A stretch of DNA of 64,000 nt from Eonycteris spelaea (lineage: Eukaryota; Chordata; Mammalia; Chiroptera; Pteropodidae): assembly GCA_003508835.1 (NCBI GenBank), contig PUFA01000092.1:6181501-6245500 (forward strand), given 5' to 3'. The translations under genes and the position numbers were made by a program. The notes beneath the pieces were generated by a model. That model had not been told where the DNA came from, made no database searches, and saw only the letters and a list, made by a program, of their open reading frames with translations. Shown one piece after another: positions 45,175 to 57,799 of this stretch (position 1 is its first letter; each line of letters opens with the position of its first letter).

Positions 45175-47480
45175 TTTTGTCTTATTTTTTGAATGTGTGT
45201 ATTTGTGATATGTATGTAGATATATGGATGTGTGTATATATAAAATGGATGCTGTATTTTATTCTTTCTTTCTGAGGATATTTATCAGGTTTGTTTTTTG
45301 TTGTTGAAGTTTTCCTTTCCTTTCTTTCTATCCATTATGTTAGAGGCTTTTCTCTGGTCATTCTTCTGGTGATTCTTAGCTGTCTATTTATACTTAAAAG
45401 TGAGGCTTTTATGCTCTAACAGTTGTCAATTGGTGAGCTTTGCTCGGGAGGTTGGGTTGGAGAAGAAATCCCCTAAAGAGGAAGCCGGGACCCTTGCAGA
45501 TGTCAGTTTCTATAGATCTTTGATTTTAAGCTGGTTAGTTTTTTCTTGTCTGAGAGTATAAGCCTGGCTACTAGTGTTTTGAGAGCTTAGCTGTGGCAGG
45601 GGTTTTCCACGCAGACTCTCTCATAATCCTCTTATTTTTAGTATGGTGTCTCCTGGTCCAACCTCTCTACCTTCTAGGGTAGGGCCTAAAGCTTATAATT
45701 TGGGGGGCCCTCTTTCAGACAAAATATAAAAATTATGAAGCAAATTAAATACAAGGGCCTTGGAAGGAACCTCTGCAAGTGGGAGCCTGAGGCCTAGGCT
45801 ACCTTAGCTTCATGGGAAGCCTGGCTCTTCACCCTGCCTCTGCCAAGTGCTGGAGGGCTGGCCGAAGAGGGCATTTGGGAGGTCGAACTGCTCTTCTAAA
45901 CTTTCATTTAATTCTCTTCTTTTTAGCCCCAACACACACCCTGGTCTTCAAGGATAACCGGTATCTTCAAACCCTGAACTTTCATGGCATTTACAGTTCA
46001 ACTGGTTCACTTCTTGTGGCTGCATCTCTCACTACAGGCAATAGACTTCAGCTGTCTCTGCTGAGCTGTGTTTTTACCACTCATTCATCTACTTTCTGTC
46101 TTCTAAAATCTTGTAGATTTCTCTTCGCTACTGTTACTACCCACTGTTTCTTTGTCTTAGTGGGTTTATTTCTTTTATATTCTTTTGCTGCAATTTATGT
46201 GGGGTTTTAGGAAACTACAGAAATAAACAACCAGGCTCAATTTGCCATGTTTAATTGGAAACCTCATTCTATCCTTAGGTATTTTTATGTTTGTCATTAA
46301 CTCTACTAAATTTTATTGCCATTGAAATTAATTCATCATAAAATTAAACATCTGTTGTACTGCATATTTGAAAAATAAATACCACGATGTTCTCATAATC
46401 TGGTATTTTTTGAGCCAATAAATCAACATTGATTTGCCAAAAATGCTGGTGTGCTCTCATATTAATCAAACTGTAAATATTCTGTGAAAGAGAATATACC
46501 AGAAAATGTCTATAATTTTAAAAAATAAAATTACAAAATAATGCATGTTAATGAAGAAGTATGCAAAATAATCACTATGTTACTATGTTTTTAAAAAACA
46601 CTTTGTCTAGTCTATTCTTCTAGATGATATTCAATAAATGTTTGCTAACTAAGTAAATGCTCCCATAAACAGTCCTACCTCATCCACTCAGCTGACTTCA
46701 TCTCTACAAACACATTTCCTTTCCCAAACTACTCTCCAAACTCTTGACAAATAAGATATAAAAGAATTTACAATAATGTTTCTTAAACTGTGCTCCTTGG
46801 AATTTCAGATTTGCAAGAGTACTTTAATAAGTACAATCTAAGAAAATGACTTGTAGTCAATTGTTTTATAAACTCTGAATTCAACAAAGTTAAATAAACT
46901 TCTTTACATCAAAGACCTCTTAGAGCCTTAACTATTATAATATGCATTGTGAATCTCTTTAAGAAGAGAATAATTACTAGTATCTCTCAGATTTATTTTA
47001 CTATCAATCCTGTTTAGACAGCATACTATTCATTCTTTACAAAGCAAATTGTGTAGAAATATAGTTTTGAATGTTTTTTTATCAACAGCATATTTCCTAT
47101 TCTATACTTGTTAAAGACCTGGTTTTTATCCTGAGGAGTAGTTTTATTTCTCCCGTTACTATCTCCACCCTAGATCTTGATTTATTGAGACTTCTCTGTC
47201 TTGAAATCCTCCGGAATATCAGGACAACTGTCTTCCCACAGGATCTATATGATGCAGGGTGAAAGAAAATCCTGTGTCAGAAAACTTTTAATATTATAGT
47301 TGTTGGAGAAAAGCAGAAATGAATAAAAGATAATAGTGGCATGGTATGGCCCAGGATAGGCCATTCAAGTATTCCTGAACTGAATATCTTGCTTACATCT
47401 TAAGATTGGCATTAATTTTAAGCAGGTCAAGATGAGAAAGAGATAACACTAAGACTAGCTCTCTTCTCTCTCTTTGCTCT
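45175..47480. other. No gene identified
   Basis: Contains a 132-codon open frame (45812-46210) without recognised motif, a possible MER5-like piece at about 46755-46890, and AT-rich DNA. Confidence 0.45.
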
Positions 47481-47489
47481 TTAGTGTTT

Positions 47490-47655
47490 TCCAAACTTTC
47501 TGCAGGTATTAAATATTCACATTTTATGGCCAGAGCCTCAAACTGATTGAACCAGACTCTCCAGGGGCAAGGGGATGGGGTGTGCTAGGTATCTGCATGC
47601 AGAGAAAAATGATTCATAGGATTGGCAGGTTTGGGAAATACTGCAGTTTGAACCA
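47490..47655 (+). repeat. MER5-like (hAT-Charlie) fragment
   Basis: 'gtgttttccaaactttctgc', 'ccagactctccaggggcaag', 'tttgggaaatactgcag' resemble a MER5-type element. Confidence 0.4.
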
Positions 47656-48059
47656 CAACTGTGGGACTTGCCTGGCCACTCCTGGTCATGACCTCCATTC
47701 TCTTCTCACATCCATGATAATCCAATTAGAGACTCTAAACTTGTTTTCTACTGTATGTACCTATTTTGCCTCAAATTCTGATTGCATAATTCTTGAACCC
47801 AGTCTCTCATCCTTGTTCTGATTTCTCTCTCTCTCTACTTAATATTTTGGGCTGGCATTTAACTGAGTGAATTCTCTCTTGGATTAATCTTGTCAGAGCA
47901 TCTCAGAAGAAAAATGCCGAATACCTTCTCCTAATATTTGAGGGAATTAAATGTTAAATACATTCAAGGTAACTGAAGAATAGTTGTGGAAAGGGATTTT
48001 AAAAAGTTAGTTAACACAGAATTTTAAAAGCACAAAAAAAGCCATAACTAAAAAGTATA

Positions 48060-48255
48060 ATTTTTCTATACATTTTCTACTGGCTATGTAGTTCTGCTTA
48101 GAAGCCACTAGTATTTTATGAATCCTTACGGAATTATTCTAATGCATTTATAAACATACATGTAATGTGCATGTGCATGTTTCTTTTACACAGAAATATA
48201 ATGATATTACTCTGCTCTGCTCCTTGCTTTTTTTCACCTAATTTGTCTTGGAGAT
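48060..48255 (-). mobile_element. Old L1 3' region, left half (split by an LTR)
   Basis: 'ttttttcacctaatttgtct' then 'tggagat' matches a reversed L1 3' region, which resumes at 48724. Confidence 0.5.
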
Positions 48256-48723
48256 TATTATAGATGGAATCAGGGCCCTCCTCATGTTGAAGTCCTAATC
48301 CCCACTATCTCAGAAGGTGACCTTATTTTGAAATAAGGTCATTGTAGATATAATGAGTTAAGATGAGATCATACTGGGGTAGGTTGGGACCTTGATCCGA
48401 TATGACTGGTGTCCTTATAAGAGGAGGACACAGAGGCACACAGTGAGAATGCAATGTCTATGATGACAGACAACAATGGCAGATATTCGAGTATGGGAGT
48501 GATACAGCTATGTGTCAAGGAATGCCAAGCCTTGCTGGAAAATCACCAGAAGCTAGGAAGAGGCAAGGAAAGATTCATTGTATAAGTTTCAAAGGGAAAC
48601 ATGGCCATACCAAACCTTGATTTTGGACTTCTAGTCTCCAGAACTATGGTACAATAAACTTCTGTTTGTTTATGTCACATAGTTTGTGGCACTTTCTTTT
48701 GTCAGTCCTAGAAAACTAACGTA
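48256..48723 (+). mobile_element. MaLR-type solo LTR (MLT1/MST group)
   Basis: Diagnostic text: 'tcatgttgaagtcctaatcc', 'aggtgaccttattttgaaat', '...ggtgtccttataagaggagg', 'gacttctagtctccagaact' and the end 'ccta gaaaactaac'. It is bracketed by GAGAT (48251-48255) and GAGAC (48724-48728), a 5-bp target duplication with one change. It has no internal genes. Confidence 0.75.
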
Positions 48724-48930
48724 GAGACATTTTTGTATCATCAGAGAACTGCTTCATTCTATTTGACAGCTGCAGACAGAGTATTCTATTATATAGCTGG
48801 ACCAGAATTTATTACTTAGTGCACGTTTAAGTTGTTTTCAAACATTTGCCATTCAAAACAATGCAAAAGGAAAAACCTCCTATATGTGTTATTTCACACA
48901 TGTGAGATTATCCTGGGCTAAATACATAGG
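48724..48930 (-). mobile_element. Old L1 3' region, right half
   Basis: 'tattctattatatagctgga', 'gtttaagttgttttcaaaca' and 'acatgtgagattatcctggg' continue the element of 48060-48255 after the LTR. Confidence 0.5.
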
Positions 48931-49217
48931 AGTGATGAATACTTACATGAAAATAAGATGTTTTGTACATGAACAAGTGAGAAGTTATTGTGACTTATGT
49001 AATGTTGTTTCCATAAATAGAGGGTATAATAGCAGTATGCTTAAACCAATGATAATGCTAACTGGGAGGATTTTGTACTGATTCCTCTCCTAGTCTTCCC
49101 TCTAACTGTCCATCTTTTAGACAAACCTCACTTCTTTTCTCTGGATTTCTGCTACCTCTGAGTTTTTAGTGTTATAGTTCAGTTTTTAGGGTAGCTGTAG
49201 AATTGAATGAAAAAAAT

Positions 49218-49330
49218 TGTGTGTGTGTGTGTGTGAAAGCAATTGCCCTACATAAAGATAGGGGATCGCCATTGTCTTTCCCTTAAAACAATGTTAAATG
49301 ACTTTATTCTGCCCTTCTTCCACAGTATAT

Positions 49331-49368
<38 letters not shown>
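49218..49368. repeat. Two dinucleotide microsatellites, (TG)n then (CA)n
   Basis: (TG)n at about 49219-49234 and (CA)n at about 49332-49368, about 100 bp apart, and so in inverted relation to each other. Confidence 0.95.
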
Positions 49369-49369
<1 letters not shown>

Positions 49370-49371
<2 letters not shown>

Positions 49372-50365
49372 GTTGTACTAGGTTATATATCTGTTTCTCA
49401 CATTTGTTTTCATGCATTTAGTAATTTCTCACAGTATCCTATTTGCCCACAATTATTATACTGTCTTCTACAAATGTTACTACCTGACTAATATAGATTC
49501 AGTGCTTTTGTGTGCTAAATTTTTCATCAATTGGAATTCTTTATTTCCTGAAGGTGGCCTGAGAATTTACTTTTACAGAATATAGTTTCTATAAACTACA
49601 TTTTTCTTTCTCAGATTGGGATAACTGTTGGGAATATATTTTTAATCAATGGATTGGAAAAAAATCAGTATATGATACAGTTAATTATCATAGCTAATTC
49701 ATATGAGAGCTACACAAAGGAAAAGTAATTTCATTTTGTTTTCTTAGGTCATGAAGACTTTTCTTTCAAGGCAAGATTTAGGATTAGAACTGGTCACATG
49801 GTTATTATCCTTAGTATACCTGGCCTGTAGCCTGCCAAGAATTGTCAGGGCTAAGTGTTGGCTGTTGTTTATATGATATAATTGGTAAAGTTCTTGAGCC
49901 CTGAGTCTTCACACATCTCCCCTAGAGCATTCCAAAGTACTTAAAATTCCTACCTTCAGAGTCAATGCTTTCTCTCCTCAAATGTAAATAGCCTGAAGGG
50001 ATTTCATAATAAACTATTATTACTCATTAGCAATGAATTGGTGGAAGAGGTTCTTTTCTCTAGTGACCTAGAAGAAAGTGAGAATTTAACAAAAACGCTT
50101 TCACTGAAGTGAGTTGTATGCTGTTGCTGTGACTGTGAGAGAGAAGAGTCTGGAAAGGCACATTGCCCTATTACTTTCTTTTCACTGACAAGGACACCAG
50201 AGCTCCTTCAGAGGGAGGAAGTATTGGAATTAAAGCTATTTGCAGAATTGAACTAAAAGGATCTTCACTTACCTGCAGGATCAATCCTAGGCAAAATCGT
50301 GAAGAGGTAGCTGTTAATTTTTTCTAAACTTTCAGTGTGACAAGTGTAAAGATGTTTCTGGCAAA
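49370..50365. other. No gene identified
   Basis: No recognised repeat and no exon-like frame. Confidence 0.45.
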
Positions 50366-50369
50366 GCTA

Positions 50370-50418
50370 AAAATGGTATCCGCCAATCAAAATGGTTTCT
50401 GCCAATAAAAATGGTTCC
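50370..50418. repeat. Short degenerate tandem repeat, about 2.6 copies of 18-19 bp
   Basis: Units 'aaaatggtatccgccaatc' (50370), 'aaaatggtttctgccaat' (50389) and a partial 'aaaaatggttcc' (50407). Confidence 0.9.
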
Positions 50419-50722
50419 TTACACTTCTTTAACACGTAATGTTGGAAGTGCCTATTTTTTGAATCAAGCTACTTCACTGAGATGAAAGTATTCTATAGTC
50501 TCCTCTGTTCTCCCTTCTTCCATTACTCTGCCCATGGTGGGGTGGCAGAAGGCACTGATCTCCACCTAGTTTTCAAGAGGCTATTGAGCTCCATCTGTTC
50601 CCCCCGCCTCCGCTTTTTTTTGCTGAATATTTATGGCTAACAATGTGTACCTACTGAAGCTTATGCCTACAGCATGAGATCTGCCTGGGGGATTAGCTGA
50701 CTGATTTGTTGAGATGCCTCAT

Positions 50723-50726
50723 TTCT

Positions 50727-50778
<52 letters not shown>
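50723..50778. repeat. (TC)n microsatellite
   Basis: Nearly pure TC tract with a single extra C near its middle. Confidence 0.95.
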
Positions 50779-50781
<3 letters not shown>

Positions 50782-51319
50782 GCTCTTCTCTCATTTTTCC
50801 AATTCTTCCATGACTAGAATTGATGTCTTACCTAAATAAACCTGCCCAGACTTTTAACCCTATCTTTCCAGAATTCACATTCATTTCAGAAGCAGTAAAG
50901 TATTATAAATTGAAAATGCTCTACAGAGGAAATAATTACTGTGCTCGAGAACAGCCAACACATTGTAGATTGGTTTCATAAATTAGAATCACTTATGGAT
51001 GTTTCAACTCAAATATTGCTCTGTTACTGATTTATTGAACCCGTCATATTTTCTCTTTGTGAAATTTACCTGTTATGAGGTAATTTTCTCTAAATAAACA
51101 ACTTTCCACTTCTTATAATGATATTTTTATTCAACTACTGGTTTTTCCTCCTCTACCTAAAAATATGCTCAAGCCTCTATCCATTTGAGAATTTTAAAAA
51201 TCCCTTCTTGGACACAGTTTGCTTCTCAGACGAATGCTTCATGCTTCTCTTGTAGACTTCTTGAGAAACCTCCATGTCCTAACCTTCCACTTGCTCCTTA
51301 GGCAATTGTGATAATACCA

Positions 51320-51550
51320 TCATTAATAATAGTAACTAATATTCACTGAGTGAATGTGAGCTAGGTTTACGTGTATTAATGTAAGCCTGCAATAGATAAT
51401 GTAAGCTCATGCAACTTATATGTATTATATCATTTAAATTCCAAGATTCCAATGAAGTAGGTGTCATGAGTAGCCCTATTTATAGAGAACACTGAGGCTT
51501 AGAGGGTGTTAATATGTTGCTCAGCAAATCAGACAGTGAGTGGCAAGAAA
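51320..51550 (-). repeat. MIR SINE, reverse orientation
   Basis: 'taataatagtaactaatatt', '...gaagtaggtgtcatgag', 'gaacactgaggcttagaggg' and 'aatcagacagtgagtggcaa' in reversed MIR order. Confidence 0.65.
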
Positions 51551-52580
51551 CTCCAGTTTCAGTCCTGTAGGTGCTATCTAAATCATTGCTTTTATCCACA
51601 ATGTGTACTGTCTCTGTCAAAGCACTGTGTCCAATTATTGCCTAATCATCATAACCAAGGGTTTATTTTCAATCTTTATCCTACTCAATCTCCCCACAGC
51701 AACTGCCACTGCTGGACTTTTGGACCTTTCTCCATCCCTCATTTCTATGTTATTACACTCTGTTCATGCTCCACGTTTCTAACTATTCTTTTGACTTTGC
51801 TGATTTATTCTTCGCCTGTTCTCTCTTAAATGTTGGGCTAAGCTGAATTTCCTTCCTCCTTTCTTTCACTGGTGATCTCAATGACTCCTATGTTCTCAAC
51901 AATCACCTCAACTCAAACCCCAGTGCCCTTTGTTCCTGAACTCCGGTTCACCTCTACTAATAGAGGCCACAAACTAGAAATATCCAAATCAACCTTATTA
52001 TCTTTTACTCGAAGCCTAATATGCCAAATTATCTTTCTCTGACAGCTATGAATACAATAGTTACTAGATTCACAAGCTTATAGATCTTGAACTAAATTCA
52101 TATTGTCAGCTTCCTCCAACCCCTTATCTAATCCTAGAGCAATTCAGAACCAAAATTAGTTCAGAGTTTAAAGAGAAACTGGAGATTAAAGTAGTGTCCA
52201 CTGGCACAACAACATGTGAGATGCAAACAATCTGCCCGGCTCCCCTAACTCAAAGCAAAATTAGACCTTAGGTGATATGGGCCTCTTGGTGAGTATTAGC
52301 CTTGTCATGTTGGACTATGGGTAGCACTGGGCAGGACTAAACATAGTATTACCTGCCATTTAGGATAAGGTGAGTACATGGTCTAGATCCAGTGAGTGAA
52401 GGTAAAAGAGAGGTCCACACGAGGAATGGATTAATGTCAATAAACAAAAAGGGTCAAGAATACAAAGAAACCAAGAGCCAAGATAGGTCATGGTGAGAGC
52501 GGGACAGAGAGCAGAAAGAAGAGAATATGAGCCAGAAAAAAGTGTGTCTTCTAAACCAAGGTAAAGTCATTTTAGATGTC
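51551..52580. other. No gene identified
   Basis: The 107-codon open frame at 51506-51829 begins inside the MIR and encodes no recognisable domain. Confidence 0.5.
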
Positions 52581-52584
52581 TTAC

Positions 52585-52740
52585 ACTCTGTTGTAGAGTG
52601 GAAAGACTTTTGAACGGCATTATAATTTGGTTCTACCATCAATTGGAAGTGTGATCCTGAAAAAGCTACTTAGTTATATGAAGCTCACTTTTCTCATCTG
52701 TAAAATTAGACTTCAACATGGTGACCTCTGATAGTATATA
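52585..52740 (+). repeat. MIR SINE
   Basis: 'caattggaagtgtgatcctg', '...aagctcacttttctcatctg', 'taaaattagacttcaacatg'. Confidence 0.6.
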
Positions 52741-53352
52741 GTTACAAAGTCTAGTATTCTTTACACAATGGTCAATGTTTTTTGACCATGAACTCTCACT
52801 AGAAAAAAAAAAATCCCCATTTAAGAAAGTGCTACATGAATAAATTTATACATTATTTACAAATGTATAAATTTGTACATGTACCACTTTACTAATATAT
52901 AAAGTACGTTATGGAATATAAAAAAAGAAACATAATAAGATAAAGATTCAAAAAACTATATAGTTAAATGTCTTATTAATTGTGATGTATTATAGTATAA
53001 GTATCATAGGTATCATATTAACTAGTATCTCAAGGCACAATATACCTGGTGGTGGTTAGGGTTAGAATTAAAGTCAGGATTAGTAAAATTTGATAAATTA
53101 AAGCAAAGAAAGCAGATGACCAGCATCTACCTCTCCCCTTCTTTCCTCGGAATATACTGAGTACCATATATTGGCAATTTGTGTATTAGACATTAATAAT
53201 AAGGTATGATTTCTTTCATATTTCAAAATAGATAAGTGCAAGCCTTAATACTTTCTTTTCATATTTTGGAACTACGTCATGGAAGCTCCCATCTCTGATT
53301 TATGATCGGCTCCTTATAGCGGGCAACCCAAGCACCAGTTCCTTCAGGCTGT

Positions 53353-53718
53353 ATGAGACGTATGTTATGGAAGAAGCTGCTTTGGTCCCAGGAAGACATG
53401 CCAGGTGTTGCAAGTCCTGGAAACCTTTATGTCGCTAATGTAAAATTGTGCGTTTCTGTCTACAATGAACCTGTAAATTCTCCAGGGACAAGAGTCAGAA
53501 TTTTCTGGAGTCCTCTGGAGGGCATTAAAACATCAAGGAGCACACTTACAGGCAGTACTTCAGTAAGCTACTGCCTACTCAAGAAAAGGAGCCAGAGGAA
53601 GACAACGATGTTTGCATATGGTGATCTACTGAGCAAGTTTAATTATTGTATTATTCATGTTTATAATCGTGGCGAAGCCAAAATTTCATTTTTGGCATTA
53701 TCACAATTCTATACTTAA
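53353..53718 (+). other. Unassigned 121-codon open frame
   Basis: An ATG-started frame in sequence where I see no known repeat. The translation begins MRRMLWKKLLWSQEDMPG and shows no domain, signal peptide or membrane segment. Flanks carry no CpG island, and no splice structure was established. It may be chance, a relic of an unrecognised processed pseudogene, or conserved non-coding DNA. I do not call it a gene. Confidence 0.15.
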
Positions 53719-55245
53719 AGTTAGACAAATTAATTGAACAATTTGTCATTCAAGTGACATTAATTATGTAACTCTTATATGCTAAATTCCTGTAAAAATT
53801 GATATGGGTTATAAAAAGATGAGCAAAACTCAGCCTCTTACTTATAATACAGTAGGGGGAATAAGCATTGCATATATATAGCCATAAAGCAAGGTGGAAA
53901 TAGACAAGATCCGTAAGAATAACACCAAGGATGGAAAAAAATTCTAAGATAGAAAATTATTTCTGCACTAAACAATTTATTATTTCTTGTGATGATGGCT
54001 AAGCCTAGTCCAAATTCCTTGCCCTGGAAATTTCTTTAAACATGGTCCACTTGAAAGCCTACCAGTCGGAGTTTAATAATAAGCACACTTGGGCTTAGAA
54101 AAGACAGGGAGATCTGAGTGAGCCTTTAACTCAGTAACAACTATACTGGATTCTAAAGATGCCCCCAAGAGACAAAACAGTATATTTCTCTAATTCTTAA
54201 TCATTAAAAAAAAAAAAAATCAAATGTCTTGTGTTCTGTTTCTAAGCCATAAACATTTAGGAATACAAAAGCAAGCACTGGAAACAAATTGTGCAACATT
54301 TGTATTGACAATAAGTTGTTGTAATTTTCTTGAATAAGAAAATATTTTCTCAATAAAGATTTTATCATAAAATGGAAACTTATGTGTTAGGTCTCTTTTT
54401 CTCTTAACCAAAAATCAATTTATAATGAGATTATACACATGAATTTATACCAGATTTTAATAGAAAATAAGATTCAGCAAAGCTATTGAGAATTGTATTA
54501 AATAATATTTCATGCTCAAATAACTAGGAACCCTGTACTTTTCATATTAGGTACAACTTGTGATCTAATACGTACATTTTTTCATTCTGTTCCAAGACTA
54601 AAAAAAACTTATAATAAAATTTATGTGTCATATTGGCCATACAAAACATATATTAGACAATGCTTTAAAAATATTTCAGCCACAACCTCCAAGTTAGTAT
54701 TTATATATTTTTTTCTTTTTGTGAACTCTGAAAAGCTTTGTTTCAATTTCAAAACTTCTAATAGTACCAACCTGTAGAAGTATCAAGCTAAGTTCCATTG
54801 TTGGATGCAGTGACTATCCCGACCTTGAATCTACATCATAAAAAATGTTATTATATTAAACTTTTTTTTCCCCACATAGAGTGACTTTTTTTTTCCTTTA
54901 GGAAAGAGTAAGAAAAATGTCATTTTTCATTAAAAGTGCTATGATATAATCTCTAAACTTTTTTTTCTGAAAGGTTAAAATCATTCTAAAATCTTAATAT
55001 CTAGGAAGGCATCAGATTGATTATTTAGGTGCTTCAAATTGCACTAAGATTAAAGTAGGCGATTGCAACATAGTAATTAGTTTGAAATTTATCCATCCAC
55101 CCCTGCATTCATCCACCCATGTAGTCCTTCAACAGGTGCTTTCCTTGGCACTGAGGATACAAAGAAAAAAGGACTACAGTCTGATGTAGACGTCAACCAT
55201 GTAAACAAATAATCACCATACACGAGGTATTATAACTCACATGGG
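53719..55245. other. No gene identified
   Basis: AT-rich DNA with homopolymer runs (A-run at about 54206-54219). No recognised repeat. Confidence 0.5.
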
Positions 55246-55249
55246 TAGT

Positions 55250-55640
55250 GCAGAGGTAGTGCATATTGTCTAAGGCCAAAATGTTTCAAGAAGAAGGTGA
55301 TGTTGAGTATTAGAGAAGGAATCTGAGTATAGCAGGCAGGCAAAGGAAATATGTGTGTGAAAAGTCCTCTGAGCAGTGTTCCATGTTCAGAAAACAGAAA
55401 GAAAGAATAAATATGATATAAACTGGTATTGTGGGAGAATGGGATACAAGGGGTAGTCTGAGGGAAGTGGTATGAGGGGCTGTGAATGTGGACTTTATTG
55501 TGAGGTACTGATGTCTTATTAGGGCTTTGAACAGAGAATGAACTGTTCAGAATTTTGCCTTTAGAAAAATCTCTTTAGTGACAGTATGGAGGGTGAATTA
55601 GAAGAAGGAGGGACTGAAGGTACTGGGTTTTATCCATGTA
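55250..55640 (+). repeat. Ancient interspersed repeat, same group as 4110-4610
   Basis: 'agaaggtgatgttgagtatt', '...tgaaaagtcctctgagcagt', '...agaaaaatctctttagtgac' are typical of an old mammalian repeat class. Family not named. Confidence 0.35.
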
Positions 55641-55849
55641 TTTCTATTCTCCATATGAAATGTCTTTCATATCAGCCCATTTTCATATGAGATTCTTTAA
55701 TCCGTGAGATTTAAAGTTTAACACTTCTTTTAATAGGTCTCCCAGAACTCTCTTAATTATGATCGCTATTATGTTTGAAACTTGTTTTTCCAATGGTGTT
55801 TTCTTATTAGTGCAAAAATTCCAATGGCATGTTTCACAGAGCAGAACTA

Positions 55850-56946
55850 GAATAATTCTAAAATTTTTATAAAACCTTAAAGATCCTAAATAGCCAAAGT
55901 AATCTCAAGAATGTAGAACAAATCCGGGGGTATCATTCTCCCTGATTTCAAACTATACTACATACAGGATGGTATTAGCATAAAAACAAGATATACAGAT
56001 CAATGGAACAGAATTGAGATCCCAGAAATAAACCTATATATATATAGACATTAGAACCAAGAACATACAGTAGAAAAAAGACAGTCTCTTCAATAAATGG
56101 TTTGGGCAGACTGGATAGCCACATGCAAAAAGAATTACCCTAGACCACCATTTTATACCATAGACAAAAATTAACTCAAATAAATTAGACTTGAATGTAA
56201 AACCTCAAACCATAAAATATAGGCAGTAGTCCCCTTGACATCAGTCTTTGTGACATTTTTGTTTATCTGACTCCAAAGGAAAGGGAAACAAAAGCAAAAA
56301 TAAACAAACGTGACTACATCAAACTATAAACCTCTACACAGTGAAGGAATCCATTATCAAAACAAAAAGGAAACCTACTGAGTGAGCGAAGATATTTGCA
56401 AATCACACAACTGATTAGAGGTTAATATCCCAAATATAAAAAGAACTATATACCTCAACAAAAACAAAAAACATAACCCTATTCAAAAATGGGCAGAGGA
56501 TCTGAATAGACAGTTTTCCAAAGAAGACATACAGATGGCCAACAGATAAATGAAATGATGTTCAACTTCACAAATAATTAGAAAAATTCAGGTCAATACC
56601 ACAATGAAATATTACCTCTTACCTGTTAGAATGGCTATTATCGAAAGTCAAGAAACAACAAGTGTTGGAGAGGATGTGGAGGAAAGAGAACCCTCATACA
56701 CTATTGATAGAAATGTAAATTGGTGCAGCCATTATGAAAACCAGTATTGAGATTCCTCAAAAATTTAAGACTAGAGCTACCATATAATCCAGCTATTCTA
56801 CTTCTAGGTATTTATCCAAAGATATAAAAACACTATTTCAAAAATATATATGCACCCCTATGTTCATTGTAGCAATATTTACAGTACCCAAGACATGGAA
56901 ACAACTTAAGTGTTCACAATGGATGAATGAATAGAGAAAATGTGGT

Positions 56947-56978
<32 letters not shown>

Positions 56979-57366
56979 CCCAGAATATTGCTCAGTCATA
57001 AAAAAGAATAAAATGTCACCATTTGTGACAACATGGATAAACCTTGAGGGTCTTATGCTAAGAGAAATGTCAGATAGTTAAAGACAAATATAGATTTCAC
57101 TCATATGTGGAAACTAAAAAACAAAACAAGTGAATAAACAAACAAAAAAAACCCCTCATAGATACAGAGAACAGATTGGTAGTTACCAGAGGGGAAGGAA
57201 ATTGGGGCGGAAAAGTGGATGAAGGTAGTCAATTGTATGGTGAAGGATGGCAACTAGACTTTTGGAGATGATCACTTTGTAGTGTGTACAGATGTTAAAT
57301 TACAACGTTTTACACCTGAAACTTACATAATGTTATATACCAACTGTACTCAATAAAAATTGTCAT
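55850..57366 (+). mobile_element. L1, 3' half of ORF2 plus 3'UTR (5'-truncated)
   Basis: The longest L1 piece in the window. It runs through ORF2 C-terminal-type text ('ggtattagcataaaaacaag', 'aaatgggcagaggatctgaa', '...gcccttttt-like' relics, 'agaggatgtggaggaaagag', 'acatggataaaccttgaggg') to a 3'UTR ending 'ccaactgtactcaataaaaa'. ORF2 is broken throughout by stops and frameshifts. A (CA)n tract has expanded inside at 56945-56975. L1MA-like by eye. Confidence 0.8.
56945..56975. repeat. (CA)n microsatellite inside the L1
   Basis: Lies where the L1 consensus has a short 'acacacac' seed, so it expanded from that. Confidence 0.95.
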
Positions 57367-57795
57367 TATTTTTAAATGTTTTATTGAGATATAATTTACA
57401 TACCATATAATTCATCCATTTAGTTTTTTTAGTATATTCACAGTTATGCAATAGTTTTTTAGTATATTCACAGTTATGCAATCATCACCATAATCAGTTT
57501 TAAAATATTTTCATCAATCCCCAAAGAAATCTATTTCTACTAGCAGACACTCACTTCTCCCACTACCAATTCCAGCCTGAGGCAACCACTGATCTACTTT
57601 GTCTCTATAGATTTGCCTATTCTTGATATTTCATATAAATGGAATCACACAATATGTGGCCTCTTTTGACTGGCTTTTTTTTTTTTAATATAGCATAATG
57701 TTTTCAAGTTTCATTCATACATGTTATAGCATGTATTAGTACTTCATTCTTTTTTTGCCAAGTAATAAAATATACCATTGCATAAACATACCACA
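57367..57795 (-). mobile_element. Old L1 3'UTR, reverse orientation (L1MB-like)
   Basis: 'ttattgagatataatttaca', '...gtctctatagatttgcctat', 'tcatataaatggaatcacac', '...tagcataatgttttcaagtt' are the reverse of an L1MB-type 3' end. Directly abuts the forward L1 at 57366, so the two are arranged tail to tail. Confidence 0.75.
57421..57480. repeat. 30-bp tandem duplication within the L1 3'UTR
   Basis: 57421-57450 and 57451-57480 are nearly identical (shared 'agtatattcacagttatgca'), differing only in the T-run. Confidence 0.95.
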
Positions 57796-57799
57796 CAAT

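Noticed and set aside
45812..46210. 132-codon open frame with hydrophobic C-terminus
   Set aside because: No homolog recognised, no promoter or splice signals. Pyrimidine-rich DNA readily gives hydrophobic codons.
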